From positions 216,001-280,000 of the forward strand of contig NZ_CAKKNC010000003.1 of assembly GCF_918741285.1 (NCBI RefSeq): DNA of 64,000 nucleotides, written 5' to 3'. Position numbers and translations under genes: made by a program. Below are positions 27,856 to 36,993 of the stretch, piece after piece (the stretch's first letter is position 1; each line of letters opens with the position of its first letter). Source of the DNA: Sphingobium sp. CECT 9361. Lineage in GTDB: Bacteria > Pseudomonadota > Alphaproteobacteria > Sphingomonadales > Sphingomonadaceae. The notes under the pieces are model-generated. The model ran no database searches, had not been told where the DNA came from, and was given only the letters and a program-made list of their open reading frames with translations.

Positions 27856-29487
27856 TCAATAATGCGAGCGGATATATAAAGCGCCTTTGCCGTAGCGATC
27901 GTTCACCAAGGCGGGATCGACCAGACGATAGCGATGGTGTCGGGCATAGCGAATGAACGGTTCGTCCAGTCGTCCTTCCTGACCGACAAGTATAGCAACA
28001 GGTGGCTGCGCGCTCATCAGGCTACCGACCAGATGTGGCGATATGATTCGATAATGCCGCAAGTCGCGCGATGGAATGAGGTCGCCGACGCGATACACCA
28101 AGGGTCCCGCCGCCAGTTCGGGATAAACCGCCAGCCCGCCTTCCAGCGGATAAAGGGGGGAGAGCGTCGCCACGGGGCCGTCCGCACCTTCCGTATGACT
28201 ATATTGTGCCAGCCGTTGGCCTGCGCGATGCACGACTATACCAGCCCATTTATCGGGCTTGGCGAGATCGGGCAGCTTCACGGCAAGGCGGGGTAAGCCC
28301 CAGGCGATCGTCCCGATCGCCATCATGAGCATGAGCGGAGAGAGAGCTGATCGACGGCGCACAGGCAGGGATCCATATAGCAGCGCCGCCAGCACGATTA
28401 GGAAGGGAATTGGTAGAATGTAATATTGCGGGAAGGCAGGGGTTGGCACGAAAGACATTGCCATGCCACCGACAATGATGGCTGTGATCAAGGCGATCGG
28501 CCAGAGGGGCCGGTGGGGGCGCTTTGAATTCTTGGCCTGCCGGAAATTACTCCATACCAATAGCGTGACCGCGCAGATCACAAGTGCGAAGCCGCCTCCA
28601 AGCCAGACCTTGATCGCGAGGACGATCTTGCCCGACAGGGTCATGATCTTCGGGCCATCCAGCGACGGGTTGGCGGCCCAATAAGCGACATGAGGCCCCC
28701 GATGATATTGGATCACATGTACGAAAAAGCCGTCTATATCGCGAAGCAGATAATAAAGGACCGAGAGGCTGCCGATCAGGCCCCCGATAGCCAGCGGGCC
28801 GATGCTGTGGGTTATGCACCGCCGTAATCCTTTGCGCAGTGGTACGAAGAGCGCGGTGATCGCAAACAGGGGTATCATATAGACATAATTCGCCTTGAAC
28901 CCTGCGGCGACGGCGATGCAAAGGCCCGCTCCCGCCAAAGCCCATGGCTGTGGATTGGGTCGATCGAGACCCGCAATCAACAGCGTCGTTCCCGCCATAG
29001 CAAAGGCCAGGGGCAGGAAGTTATTGGTGGCGAGCATACCTGCGGGACCGATCAGAACCGGATTGGTCGCGACTAGCAAGGTGGCGAGTATTGCGGCCGC
29101 CCACGTTCCTGCCGCGCGGCGCACGAAGATCATGATGGCGGTGAGGAATAGAAGCCATCCCGCAAAGATGATGAAACGCCCGGCGAGAAGATAATGGTCG
29201 GTTGCGGTAAGGTGGACAATCAGTCCGAGCAGTAAGGGGAAGTTGGGCAGATTGTTGAAGCCGAAATCCCGATACAGATCGCCTTGCATCAGCAACGCGC
29301 CAACCGGGACATACATTTGTTCATCGTGTCTGACGGGAAATGCCATCAGGCGGGCGAACAGAGCAAGCAGGGTCATGACCATCGTGGCAACGAGCGCTGC
29401 GTGGGGCCACGCTCGGCGCGAACTCGCTGTCACCCCGCTCGGGATGGAATCGCGGCGCTTCAGACTGGTCGCGATCATCCTGTTCAT
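27856..29487 (-). CDS. GT39-like polytopic membrane glycosyltransferase
   Basis: About 543 residues with roughly ten or more membrane helices and a soluble C-terminal part of about 110 residues. After the first helix comes RHDEQMYV, the acidic pair in the first periplasmic loop that is the catalytic signature of GT-C enzymes such as ArnT and protein mannosyltransferases. It should take a sugar from a polyprenyl-phosphate donor and transfer it on the periplasmic side. The frame opens further upstream, but the ATG at 29487 or 29478 places the first helix correctly. The UbiA, SMR and epimerase genes just downstream of it on the other strand could make its donor. Confidence 0.65.
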   Translation of the reverse strand: MNRMIATSLKRRDSIPSGVTASSRRAWPHAALVATMVMTLLALFARLMAFPVRHDEQMYVPVGALLMQGDLYRDFGFNNLPNFPLLLGLIVHLTATDHYLLAGRFIIFAGWLLFLTAIMIFVRRAAGTWAAAILATLLVATNPVLIGPAGMLATNNFLPLAFAMAGTTLLIAGLDRPNPQPWALAGAGLCIAVAAGFKANYVYMIPLFAITALFVPLRKGLRRCITHSIGPLAIGGLIGSLSVLYYLLRDIDGFFVHVIQYHRGPHVAYWAANPSLDGPKIMTLSGKIVLAIKVWLGGGFALVICAVTLLVWSNFRQAKNSKRPHRPLWPIALITAIIVGGMAMSFVPTPAFPQYYILPIPFLIVLAALLYGSLPVRRRSALSPLMLMMAIGTIAWGLPRLAVKLPDLAKPDKWAGIVVHRAGQRLAQYSHTEGADGPVATLSPLYPLEGGLAVYPELAAGPLVYRVGDLIPSRDLRHYRIISPHLVGSLMSAQPPVAILVGQEGRLDEPFIRYARHHRYRLVDPALVNDRYGKGALYIRSHY

Positions 29488-29678
29488 CTCCCTCTTCAAT
29501 ATTCCCACTCTAAGCCAAGTGGCTGGAGGGTCCGCCGATGCAAGCGACTCTGTGCTGACGCAGAAGGAGTAAACCGGTAGAAGCGGGTTATCTCGCGCGA
29601 GGGATCGAACTATCCGTCGTTGCGCGTGACTTCCACACGCCGGGTGGCTCATCATGATCCCATGAGCGGGGGAAAATC

Positions 29679-31166
29679 ATGACGGCAAGTCCATCGCTGA
29701 ACTGGTCGGTCGAGCCCGTAACGGAAGGGGCAAGGCAAGCACGTCCGACGCCCCTGGTCGTGGACCTCGATCACACGCTGATACGCACCGATACGTTGCA
29801 TGAGACCATCGTCGAACTCGCATTTCGTCACCCATTGAAACTACCTGCGATAGCGTTCAGCCTCATCAATGGTCGTGCGGCCATGAAGCGCAAATGCGCC
29901 GATCTCGCGCAAATTCATTGCGCTTCGCTGCCCTATGACGCAGCCGTTCTTTCCTTGATCGCCGATCGTCGCCAAGCGGGCGGGGAGGTGCATTTGGTGA
30001 CCGCCGCCGACCAGAGCATCGCGGACTCGGTATCCGCTACGCTTGGTCTGTTCGATAGCGCAACGGGCAGCAACGGCATCGATAATCTAAAGTCGGCAGC
30101 GAAGGCGAAGCAGTTGGCGGCGCGCTTCGGCGACGGCTTCGACTATGTAGGCGATTGCTCGGCCGATATTCCGGTATGGCGGCGCAGCAAGATCGCGATA
30201 GTGGCGGGGGGACGCACGGCGCTGGCGGGCATCATGTCGCGCGCAGGGGTGGAAACCACCGTCCTGCCGCGCCGTTCCGCTACGCTGCGGAATTGGATCA
30301 AGGCGCTTCGCATCCACCAATGGAGCAAAAATTTCCTGCTCTTTGCACCACTTGTGTTGAGCCACGAATATGCGCAGCCTGAATTGCTTTTACGGACAAT
30401 CCTAGCCTGGTGCCTTTTCGGGATGGTGGCTTCCGCGAGCTATCTGCTGAACGATCTAAGCGATCTTGCTGCCGACCGACAGCATCCGACCAAGCGGTTC
30501 CGCGCGGTGGCAGCCGGGCTGATCTCGATTTCTACGGCGCTCAGCCTCTCCGCAGCGCTGCTCGTTGGGGGCATAGTGGGGGCGTGGCTACTCCATCCCC
30601 CCTTCTGCATGATATTATCCGTCTATCTCGTGGTGACGTTGGCCTATTCATTGTGGCTAAAAAGCCAGCCGATGGTTGACGTTGCAACCATCGCGGCGCT
30701 GTTCGGTCTGCGGATCACGGCGGGCATGGTCATCGTAAATCACCCCGTCTCACTATGGCTGGTCACTTTCACGCTCGTCCTTTTCCTGTCGCTCGCCCTG
30801 GCAAAGCGGACCGCGGAGCTTGTACAGGCGCAAAAGAGCCTGCGTGTCGTCAAGGGGCGTGGCTATCTGCCGGGCGATGAACCAATGACAATGGCGCTCG
30901 GCATCGCTTCTGGCATCGTGTCGGTGGTCGTCATGGTGCTTTATATGTTCATGGAAGCCATGCCGACAGGGCTCTATGCCAATGTTGGGCCGCTATATCT
31001 CATTCCAGCCGTACTGGGCCTGTGGTTGATGCGCATATGGCTGCGGGCGCACCGCGGGACGTTGAACGACGACCCGGTGATTTTTGCCATTCGAGATCCC
31101 GGAAGCTGGGCTCATGCGGTTATCGTCCTGTTCCTCTGGGTCGCGGCAGTAGGATTTTCCCTGTGA
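29679..31166 (+). CDS. HAD domain fused to UbiA family prenyltransferase (polyprenyl-phosphate sugar-phosphate transferase type)
   Basis: 495 residues. Residues 25-205 are a HAD phosphatase domain (DLDHTLIRTD, and YVGDCSADIPVW for the last motif). Residues 215-495 are a UbiA membrane domain with NDLSDLAADRQHPTKRFR as the first aspartate motif and about nine helices. This fusion resembles decaprenyl-phosphate phosphoribosyltransferases, in which UbiA moves phosphoribose to polyprenyl phosphate and a phosphatase removes the 5' phosphate. It couples directly to a small SMR-type transporter (overlap) and an SDR epimerase, as expected for a polyprenyl-phospho-pentose route. Confidence 0.78.
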   Translation: MTASPSLNWSVEPVTEGARQARPTPLVVDLDHTLIRTDTLHETIVELAFRHPLKLPAIAFSLINGRAAMKRKCADLAQIHCASLPYDAAVLSLIADRRQAGGEVHLVTAADQSIADSVSATLGLFDSATGSNGIDNLKSAAKAKQLAARFGDGFDYVGDCSADIPVWRRSKIAIVAGGRTALAGIMSRAGVETTVLPRRSATLRNWIKALRIHQWSKNFLLFAPLVLSHEYAQPELLLRTILAWCLFGMVASASYLLNDLSDLAADRQHPTKRFRAVAAGLISISTALSLSAALLVGGIVGAWLLHPPFCMILSVYLVVTLAYSLWLKSQPMVDVATIAALFGLRITAGMVIVNHPVSLWLVTFTLVLFLSLALAKRTAELVQAQKSLRVVKGRGYLPGDEPMTMALGIASGIVSVVVMVLYMFMEAMPTGLYANVGPLYLIPAVLGLWLMRIWLRAHRGTLNDDPVIFAIRDPGSWAHAVIVLFLWVAAVGFSL

Positions 31167-31168
31167 AC

Positions 31169-31531
31169 ATGGCGACATTTGCACTGGTCGCGACGAGCGT
31201 AACCTTCAACGCCTTCGCGCAGATTGTGTTGCGCAAGGCGATGACCGTGGGAATATTGCCGCCGGTCCAGCATTCACTTGCATTTGCGTGGGCGCTGGGC
31301 ACGAATGTCTGGCTCTGGGCGGGCATGGCCTGCTACGCCCTGAGCATAGGCCTGTGGCTCGCGGTATTGGGCCGCCTGGAAGTCAGTGTCGCATATCCGA
31401 TGCTATCCATGGGATATATTCTGGCTGCAGTGATCGGCGTTTTTTGGCTGGGCGAGCAGGTTGGACTGGAACGTGCGTCCGGGATCGCACTGATCTGCGC
31501 GGGCGTTTTCGTCATAGGGCGGACGGCATGA
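31169..31531 (+). CDS. Small EamA/SMR-type membrane protein (ArnE/ArnF-like)
   Basis: 120 residues with four membrane helices. The sequence includes TFNAFAQIVLRKAM, AYPMLSMGYILAAVIGVFWLG and ICAGVFVIG, matching small multidrug resistance-like proteins and the ArnE/F flippase subunits. Given its place between UbiA and an SDR epimerase, a flippase for a polyprenyl-phosphate sugar is the best guess. The start may be the ATG at 31169 or the GTG at 31163, which overlaps the UbiA stop. The stop overlaps the next ATG (ATGA). Confidence 0.72.
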   Translation: MATFALVATSVTFNAFAQIVLRKAMTVGILPPVQHSLAFAWALGTNVWLWAGMACYALSIGLWLAVLGRLEVSVAYPMLSMGYILAAVIGVFWLGEQVGLERASGIALICAGVFVIGRTA

Positions 31532-32547
31532 AAAGCCGGCACATCATAACCGGTGGGGCCGGCTTTGTAGGGCAGCGCTTGGCGACAGCCCTGCGCGCGC
31601 AGGGAGAAGATGTGGTTATCTTCGATACTGTCCAGCCGACTTGCCCGGGCGTACTGTTTGTACATGGGGATGTGCGCAACATGGCCGATATCGCGCGATT
31701 GGCGCTGGGTTCGGAAGACAGGGTATATCATCTGGCCGCGCGGCAATTTCATGGTGCCGTACCGCGTCACGACCGGGAAGAGTGGTTTGCGGAGGTCAAT
31801 ACCCAAGGCACACGCAACATCCTGGACTGCATGCGGCAAGGCGGTGCAACCCGGCTGATCTTCTTTTCTACCGACATGACGTATGGCCGGCCGACGCAAT
31901 CGCCCGTGCCGGACACCCACTGCCAGCGTCCGATCGGTCCTTATGGACACAGCAAACTAGCCGCGGAGCAATGGATCAATAATGCGGTTTGCAACTGGGG
32001 CCTGTCCGCCACCATTTTCCGTCCGCGCTTGATTGCCGGCGCGGGGCGGCTTGGAATCCTCACCAAACTATTCATGCTGATCCAGCACGGCTTGCCCGTC
32101 CCCATGATCGGGTCGGGCTGCAACCGTTACCAAATGATCGCGGTCGATGACTGTGTAAGTGCTGCGCTACACGCCGCGAAGCAGGATTTTCCGTGCGGTG
32201 CCTTTAACCTTGGATCGTCGACGCCGCCCACCGTCAAATCGCTACTTCAGGGGTTGATCGAGCAATCCGGTTCGCGATCCATACTAGTCCCCACACCTGC
32301 GCGGCTGGTCCAGGCGGTTTTGGCCGGCATGGACAGAGTGGGCATGACTTTGCTCTATCCCGAGCAATTCGCGATCGCGGATGCCGATTATGTGTTGGAC
32401 ACCACGGGTACGGCTACCGCGATGAAATGGTCGCCGAGTCAGAGCGACGGAGACATATTATATGCCGCCTACCGCCATTTCCAAAAAGCGAAGATGAGGA
32501 AGTTGCTTCGTTCAGAACCCTCCTCCACCAGCGGATTTGCCCCTTGA
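31528..32547 (+). CDS. NAD-dependent epimerase/dehydratase (extended SDR)
   Basis: 339 residues. The NAD-binding motif GGAGFVGQRL lies near residue 9, the active-site Ser/Thr region is IFFSTDMTYG, and the YxxxK motif is PYGHSKLAAE. It belongs to the extended SDR family acting on nucleotide or lipid-linked sugars. It overlaps the SMR-type gene by 4 bases and follows UbiA, so its substrate may be the polyprenyl-phospho sugar or its precursor. In the mycobacterial DprE pathway a separate FAD oxidase does the first step; none is seen here. Confidence 0.8.
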   Translation: MKSRHIITGGAGFVGQRLATALRAQGEDVVIFDTVQPTCPGVLFVHGDVRNMADIARLALGSEDRVYHLAARQFHGAVPRHDREEWFAEVNTQGTRNILDCMRQGGATRLIFFSTDMTYGRPTQSPVPDTHCQRPIGPYGHSKLAAEQWINNAVCNWGLSATIFRPRLIAGAGRLGILTKLFMLIQHGLPVPMIGSGCNRYQMIAVDDCVSAALHAAKQDFPCGAFNLGSSTPPTVKSLLQGLIEQSGSRSILVPTPARLVQAVLAGMDRVGMTLLYPEQFAIADADYVLDTTGTATAMKWSPSQSDGDILYAAYRHFQKAKMRKLLRSEPSSTSGFAP

Positions 32548-32578
32548 GCATCCGTCTTCAAGAGAGGTCAGCCAAACC

Positions 32579-33754
32579 ATGCAAAGTCACCAATCCACCG
32601 GACAGTTGATGGACGATTTGCCTGCATGCATCGAGGCGGACCGCATGAAGTCTTCGCTACCCTCTGTAAACGGATCGAAAAAAGTCAGCGATTTCAATGT
32701 CGCCGCTCATGGGCTGCGCGGCCTTGCTGCGGTTATGGTTCTGTTTGCACACATATTGGGAGGGACAGCGAAGCATATCTATGCGGATGTACCGGCCTAT
32801 GTGGAGGGTATAAAAGCACCTTGGTATCTCGGTACATTCGGCGTCGAACTGTTTTTCGTTATCAGTGGATTTGTCATCTTCCCAAGTACCCTACGTTACC
32901 TTCCGCGGGAATTTGCATTGCGGCGCTTTTTTCGCCTGTACCCGCTCTTCTTCGCACTCTCCCTTATATTCATAGCACTCAATGCTGGAACCAACGCTTA
33001 TCCAAAGATAAACTCTGTCGAAACGGTAGTGGCCGGTCTGCTATTCCTTAATCTCTTCACGGGGACGGAGCAGCTAACGCCCAATGCGTGGAGCCTGACC
33101 TATGAAGTCATGTTCTATATATTGGTGTATAGCATAGTATATTTCGTGGTTCACAAGCGCAACATGGCCGCTGCTATCGTCATGGTGCTGATCGCTACGT
33201 TGTTTCTGGTCGCCTTCCCGATCGCCGTTTATTTCCTGATGGGCGTGGGCATCCGTCTAGCGAGCCGATCAGAATGGGCTCCACGCATCAGCCCACGGTT
33301 TTTGGAGATTGCTTTCCTGCTGCTGATGCTCCTGTTCGCGAGCCAGGGCCATTTCGAGTATCGCTGGGAGGATTTCCGTCATCCAGCGGTCATCCCCATT
33401 ATGCTGTCCACAGGCTTTTATTTCTTTTTCGCCGTGATGCCGGGCAGCCTTACCGCCCGCGCGCTCGATAATCGCCTCATGCGGTATCTCGGAACGGTGA
33501 GCTACAGCCTCTACCTCGTCCATCCCTACACCTATTTTCTCGCGCGCTGGGCATTTGATCGGTATGGCTTGTTCACCAGCGATGTCGCGGCTTCGATCGC
33601 GCTGTTTACCTGCATAGTGGTCCTTCTCACGATGCCGCTAACGCATGTGGTTCATATCAGCCTGGAACTTTGGCCCTATCAACGCTTCTTCCGTCAACGC
33701 ATTTATCGACGGCGTGGCGCGGAGCCTTCCCTGCGTGAAACGGCAGCGTCATGA
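32579..33754 (+). CDS. Acyltransferase 3 family membrane protein
   Basis: About 391 residues with ten or so membrane helices. It contains GLRGLAAVMVLFAH, where the Arg and His of acyltransferase-3 enzymes lie, and GVELFFVISGFVIFPS. These proteins O-acylate (often acetylate) extracellular polysaccharides using a cytoplasmic acyl donor. The ATG at 32579 has GAGAGG upstream, and a longer frame starting at 32537 would overlap the SDR gene. The next gene starts within its stop codon. Confidence 0.82.
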   Translation: MQSHQSTGQLMDDLPACIEADRMKSSLPSVNGSKKVSDFNVAAHGLRGLAAVMVLFAHILGGTAKHIYADVPAYVEGIKAPWYLGTFGVELFFVISGFVIFPSTLRYLPREFALRRFFRLYPLFFALSLIFIALNAGTNAYPKINSVETVVAGLLFLNLFTGTEQLTPNAWSLTYEVMFYILVYSIVYFVVHKRNMAAAIVMVLIATLFLVAFPIAVYFLMGVGIRLASRSEWAPRISPRFLEIAFLLLMLLFASQGHFEYRWEDFRHPAVIPIMLSTGFYFFFAVMPGSLTARALDNRLMRYLGTVSYSLYLVHPYTYFLARWAFDRYGLFTSDVAASIALFTCIVVLLTMPLTHVVHISLELWPYQRFFRQRIYRRRGAEPSLRETAAS

Positions 33755-35052
33755 CGATGGCGACACCCTCGTCATATGCTGCCGAAAGCGTCGTGCGCAT
33801 CCCGACGACCCTAATATTGGGTATTGTTTTTGCCGCCTATCTCTCTTGGCGTCCGTCCGTCGACGTGATGTTCACGTTAAGCGACATCTGCCTGATATTA
33901 GGCGGGATCACTATGCTGATGCGCCGCCAAGTGCCGCGTGAACCCTTCAGCGTCGTGTCTCCGCTCTGGTATGGCGGTTTCATCCTGATGCTGGGCGGAT
34001 TGCTGGCCAGTTCCCTGTTCAGTGGCGATCCCACGCGTTGGCCCATCGTCGCGGTCCAATATAGCATGGCGTGGGCGGTGCTGCCCTTCCTCATTTCAGG
34101 GCATGATAGTTTCAATACTCACAGGCTAGCGCGCTTTTTCCTACTGGGCGTAGTGGCCATGGAATTGATCGGAATCCTTGTCTATTTCACGTTCAGCGGC
34201 TCTTTCATGCAGGCGCGGACGTTATTGGGATTCGATTTTATCTCCGGCAGCAACCGATTGGGGGCCTTCGCTACCGATGCCAACTGGAACGGCGCAACGA
34301 TCGCAATGGCGCTGCCCTTTGTCTTCTATCTGCATGGCCGCGGCGGTATCGGACACTGGCAGGCCGCCATCGCGCTCGCTTTGTTGATCTTCGCGTTGAT
34401 CTTGACTGCGTCGGTCACCGCATTCGGTACAACCTGCCTGACCATCATATTGTTCGTGATCGTCGGCGACAGGCGGTTGCGTGCTGCAGCAATGATGATG
34501 TTGCTTGCAAGTTCCGCCATAGTGTTGGTCCTGGAAGTTTCGGGCTGGGGCTTGCCGGCGGTGTTTCAAAAGCGCGTTGCGACCGCTCTGGAGAGCGGTA
34601 GCCTGGCGCAGGCCGGTACGTATGAGGGAAGGATGAATCTGATCGAAGATGCTTGGCAGCGCGTGGGTGATCATATGTGGCTGGGTGTGGGCGTCGATCA
34701 GGATCGCGTCGTTAGCCAGGAAAGAGCACCCGTCCATAACATGTACCTGCTGCTGTGGGTTGAGGGAGGGTTCGTCGCATTGCTTGGATGGGTTGCAATG
34801 ATGGCAGCCGCCCTAGCGATTGTTCTCGCGGCTTTCTATCGTGACCGATTGAGTGGTGCGCTGGGTTTGACGGTATTGATGAGCTTTCTCGTATTTTCGG
34901 CGGCCAGCCCTCACATGTATGCGCGTTTGTGGGCTGTGCCGGTGCTGCTGGCCCTAGCAATAGCGATGCACGCCGGAGGCGGGCACCTCAGAGCGCTTGC
35001 TAATTGGCGCTACCGCCAAATGGCGAGAAGATTGGCGAGAGGGCAGGGATGA
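33751..35052 (+). CDS. O-antigen polymerase/ligase family protein (Wzy-like)
   Basis: 433 residues with about 11-12 membrane helices and one larger periplasmic loop. The segment PVHNMYLLLWVEGGFVALLGW is the Wzy_C (O-antigen ligase/polymerase) signature, with the histidine near the end of the big loop. In a locus with Wzx, a Wzc-type protein and OPX, it is the best candidate for the polymerase that joins repeat units in the periplasm. It overlaps the acyltransferase by 4 bases. Confidence 0.8.
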   Translation: MTMATPSSYAAESVVRIPTTLILGIVFAAYLSWRPSVDVMFTLSDICLILGGITMLMRRQVPREPFSVVSPLWYGGFILMLGGLLASSLFSGDPTRWPIVAVQYSMAWAVLPFLISGHDSFNTHRLARFFLLGVVAMELIGILVYFTFSGSFMQARTLLGFDFISGSNRLGAFATDANWNGATIAMALPFVFYLHGRGGIGHWQAAIALALLIFALILTASVTAFGTTCLTIILFVIVGDRRLRAAAMMMLLASSAIVLVLEVSGWGLPAVFQKRVATALESGSLAQAGTYEGRMNLIEDAWQRVGDHMWLGVGVDQDRVVSQERAPVHNMYLLLWVEGGFVALLGWVAMMAAALAIVLAAFYRDRLSGALGLTVLMSFLVFSAASPHMYARLWAVPVLLALAIAMHAGGGHLRALANWRYRQMARRLARGQG

Positions 35053-35058
35053 TCACCT

Positions 35059-36879
35059 ATGTTCGATCCAATACGCGCCACCCCGTCAAGACGTAGGAGG
35101 CATTGGTCGATGCTGGCCCTGGTATCTCTCCTAGCCGGCACAGCGATGTGGCTCGGCCGCACGGAACCACAGGTCGATACCCAATGGGTAAAGCCGTTCA
35201 ACCCGATAAATTGCGATGGGGCGGAGAGCCAAAAGCCGACGCAGAAAGCGTTCGCAACCGCTGAAGGATTTGGCCGCTTCGCGAGGGGCGGCAGGGGCGG
35301 CAGGGTCTATCTGGTGTCCACGCTGGAAGATTCAGGACCAGGGTCCCTGCGGGAATGTGCGGAGGCTGCCGGACCGCGCACGTGCATCTTTAGGGTCAGT
35401 GGTACGATCGCCCTGACCGACTGGATACGGGTCATGCACCCTTATTTGACTATTGCCGGCCAGACCTCACCTGGCGGCATCGCCCTGCGGGTGGATCAAT
35501 CGCTAAACTCGCCCCTCTTGATCCAGGCACATGACGTGATCGTACGTCACATCCGGATCCGGCCTGGACCATCGACCCGTCCTTCAGATAATGTCGATAC
35601 TGTTCAGATCAGCGGTGGCGCTCATGACGTGATCCTGGACCATGTATCGACGTCCTGGCCTACCGATGAAGGTATCAACATCGTTGGGTCGGGCCACAAG
35701 CCGTTTCGATGCGGTGAGACCCGCAACATCACAATCCAGTGGTCGATCTTGTCGGAGGGCCTGAACAAGGCCAATCGCGGGCCGCACAGCCGGGGCGCCT
35801 ATTTCGGCTATGGCGCCCAAAACGTCAGCTTTCATCACAATCTTATCGCAGGGAATGTCCGCCGAAACCCGCTGGTTAACATGCGCGGCCAGTTCGACAT
35901 GATCAACAACGTCATCTATAACTCGGCGGTCTATAATGCCGAGTTTTACACCCGCTTCGGCGCCCTCAACGTTAATCTCGTTGGCAATGTGGCAATCGTC
36001 GGGCCATCGTCTGACAAGACGACCCGCCTGTATCTGGCCGATTATTTTCGGGATTTTCCTGCCGATTTCGGCATTTATCTTCGCGATAACATCGACGTGC
36101 ATCGTCCGGCGAACATAGGTGACCAGCGACTGGTGCTCGAGCCGCATGACTGGAAATATGTGCACACGGCGCCGTTAGGCAGCCTGTCGTTGCAGGAGGG
36201 AGCGATCACGGGACCGGCGCAAGCCTATCGCGATGTTCTGGCAAATGCCGGATCCATCAAGCCGCAACGGGATTCCGTCGACCAGCGGGTGATGGCCGAT
36301 ATGCAGCAGTGCAAAGGCCGGGTGATAGACGACCCTGCAGACGTGGGGGGGTGGCCAGACCTGTCCGGCGGCGTTGCTCCCCCCGATCGCGACAATGACG
36401 GCATGGCCGATGATTGGGAGCGTGCGCATGGGCTTTCGCCTACCGACGCCGCGGATCGTAACCGCGTCGGCCCTGATGGTCATACCTTTCTGGAAGTCTA
36501 TCTCGGCGAACTTGCCGGCGATATCGAGTCGCGGCCCAACCGGTCGAAATCAGATCCGGACCCCAGTTGTGGCTTCGATATTAAGCAAGCGCCACCCTCG
36601 CCGGATATACGGATGGTTGCTCAACCTGTCGGGGCCAACCAGCCGACGAGAATGCGGCTGGTTTGGTCGGGAGATCATATTCGGCATTGCAAATTGGAAG
36701 GCAAGTCCGTCCCGGCCAGTGGCAGCCTGATGGTAGAGGCGGACAGACCAACCACCTATCAAATCATGTGTACGGGCATCGCGGGCGGAGACACGATCGA
36801 TTCCGTTATACTGGAGGGATGGCGCCAGCGCGCGCCAGCGGAGAAATCGAAAGGTGTAGAAGCGTCATCCCCCCGATGA
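35059..36879 (+). CDS. Secreted right-handed beta-helix protein, pectate-lyase-like
   Basis: 606 residues with a basic N-terminus and one hydrophobic segment (residues 18-32), a signal peptide or signal anchor. The start of the mature domain, AFATAEGFGRFARGGRGG followed by TLEDSGPGSLREC, is the typical beginning of pectate lyase-like beta-helix proteins. Stretches such as ISGGAHDVILDHVSTSW and NVSFHHNLIAGN give the helical turns. Near residue 445 lies a Ca2+ loop, DRDNDGMADDWE. It follows the polymerase by 6 bases. It probably trims or releases the polymer made by this locus; substrate and mechanism are inferred. Confidence 0.75.
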   Translation: MFDPIRATPSRRRRHWSMLALVSLLAGTAMWLGRTEPQVDTQWVKPFNPINCDGAESQKPTQKAFATAEGFGRFARGGRGGRVYLVSTLEDSGPGSLRECAEAAGPRTCIFRVSGTIALTDWIRVMHPYLTIAGQTSPGGIALRVDQSLNSPLLIQAHDVIVRHIRIRPGPSTRPSDNVDTVQISGGAHDVILDHVSTSWPTDEGINIVGSGHKPFRCGETRNITIQWSILSEGLNKANRGPHSRGAYFGYGAQNVSFHHNLIAGNVRRNPLVNMRGQFDMINNVIYNSAVYNAEFYTRFGALNVNLVGNVAIVGPSSDKTTRLYLADYFRDFPADFGIYLRDNIDVHRPANIGDQRLVLEPHDWKYVHTAPLGSLSLQEGAITGPAQAYRDVLANAGSIKPQRDSVDQRVMADMQQCKGRVIDDPADVGGWPDLSGGVAPPDRDNDGMADDWERAHGLSPTDAADRNRVGPDGHTFLEVYLGELAGDIESRPNRSKSDPDPSCGFDIKQAPPSPDIRMVAQPVGANQPTRMRLVWSGDHIRHCKLEGKSVPASGSLMVEADRPTTYQIMCTGIAGGDTIDSVILEGWRQRAPAEKSKGVEASSPR

Positions 36880-36916
36880 AGCGACGCTATCCCGAATGGT
36901 CTATTCTACCCATGAC

Positions 36917-36939
36917 CCGCCTGCCTTAATGTCAGGCGG
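36917..36939. terminator. Hairpin after the lyase gene
   Basis: Perfect 7-base inverted repeat CCGCCTG / CAGGCGG with a 9-base loop, 37 bases after the stop of the lyase gene and followed by TTTTCGGTTTT. It probably ends the UbiA-to-lyase transcript before the RTX gene. Confidence 0.5.
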
Positions 36940-36993
36940 CAGCATTTTCGGTTTTCACCGATGCCGTCCAAATCATGAGGGGGAAAGGCAGAT

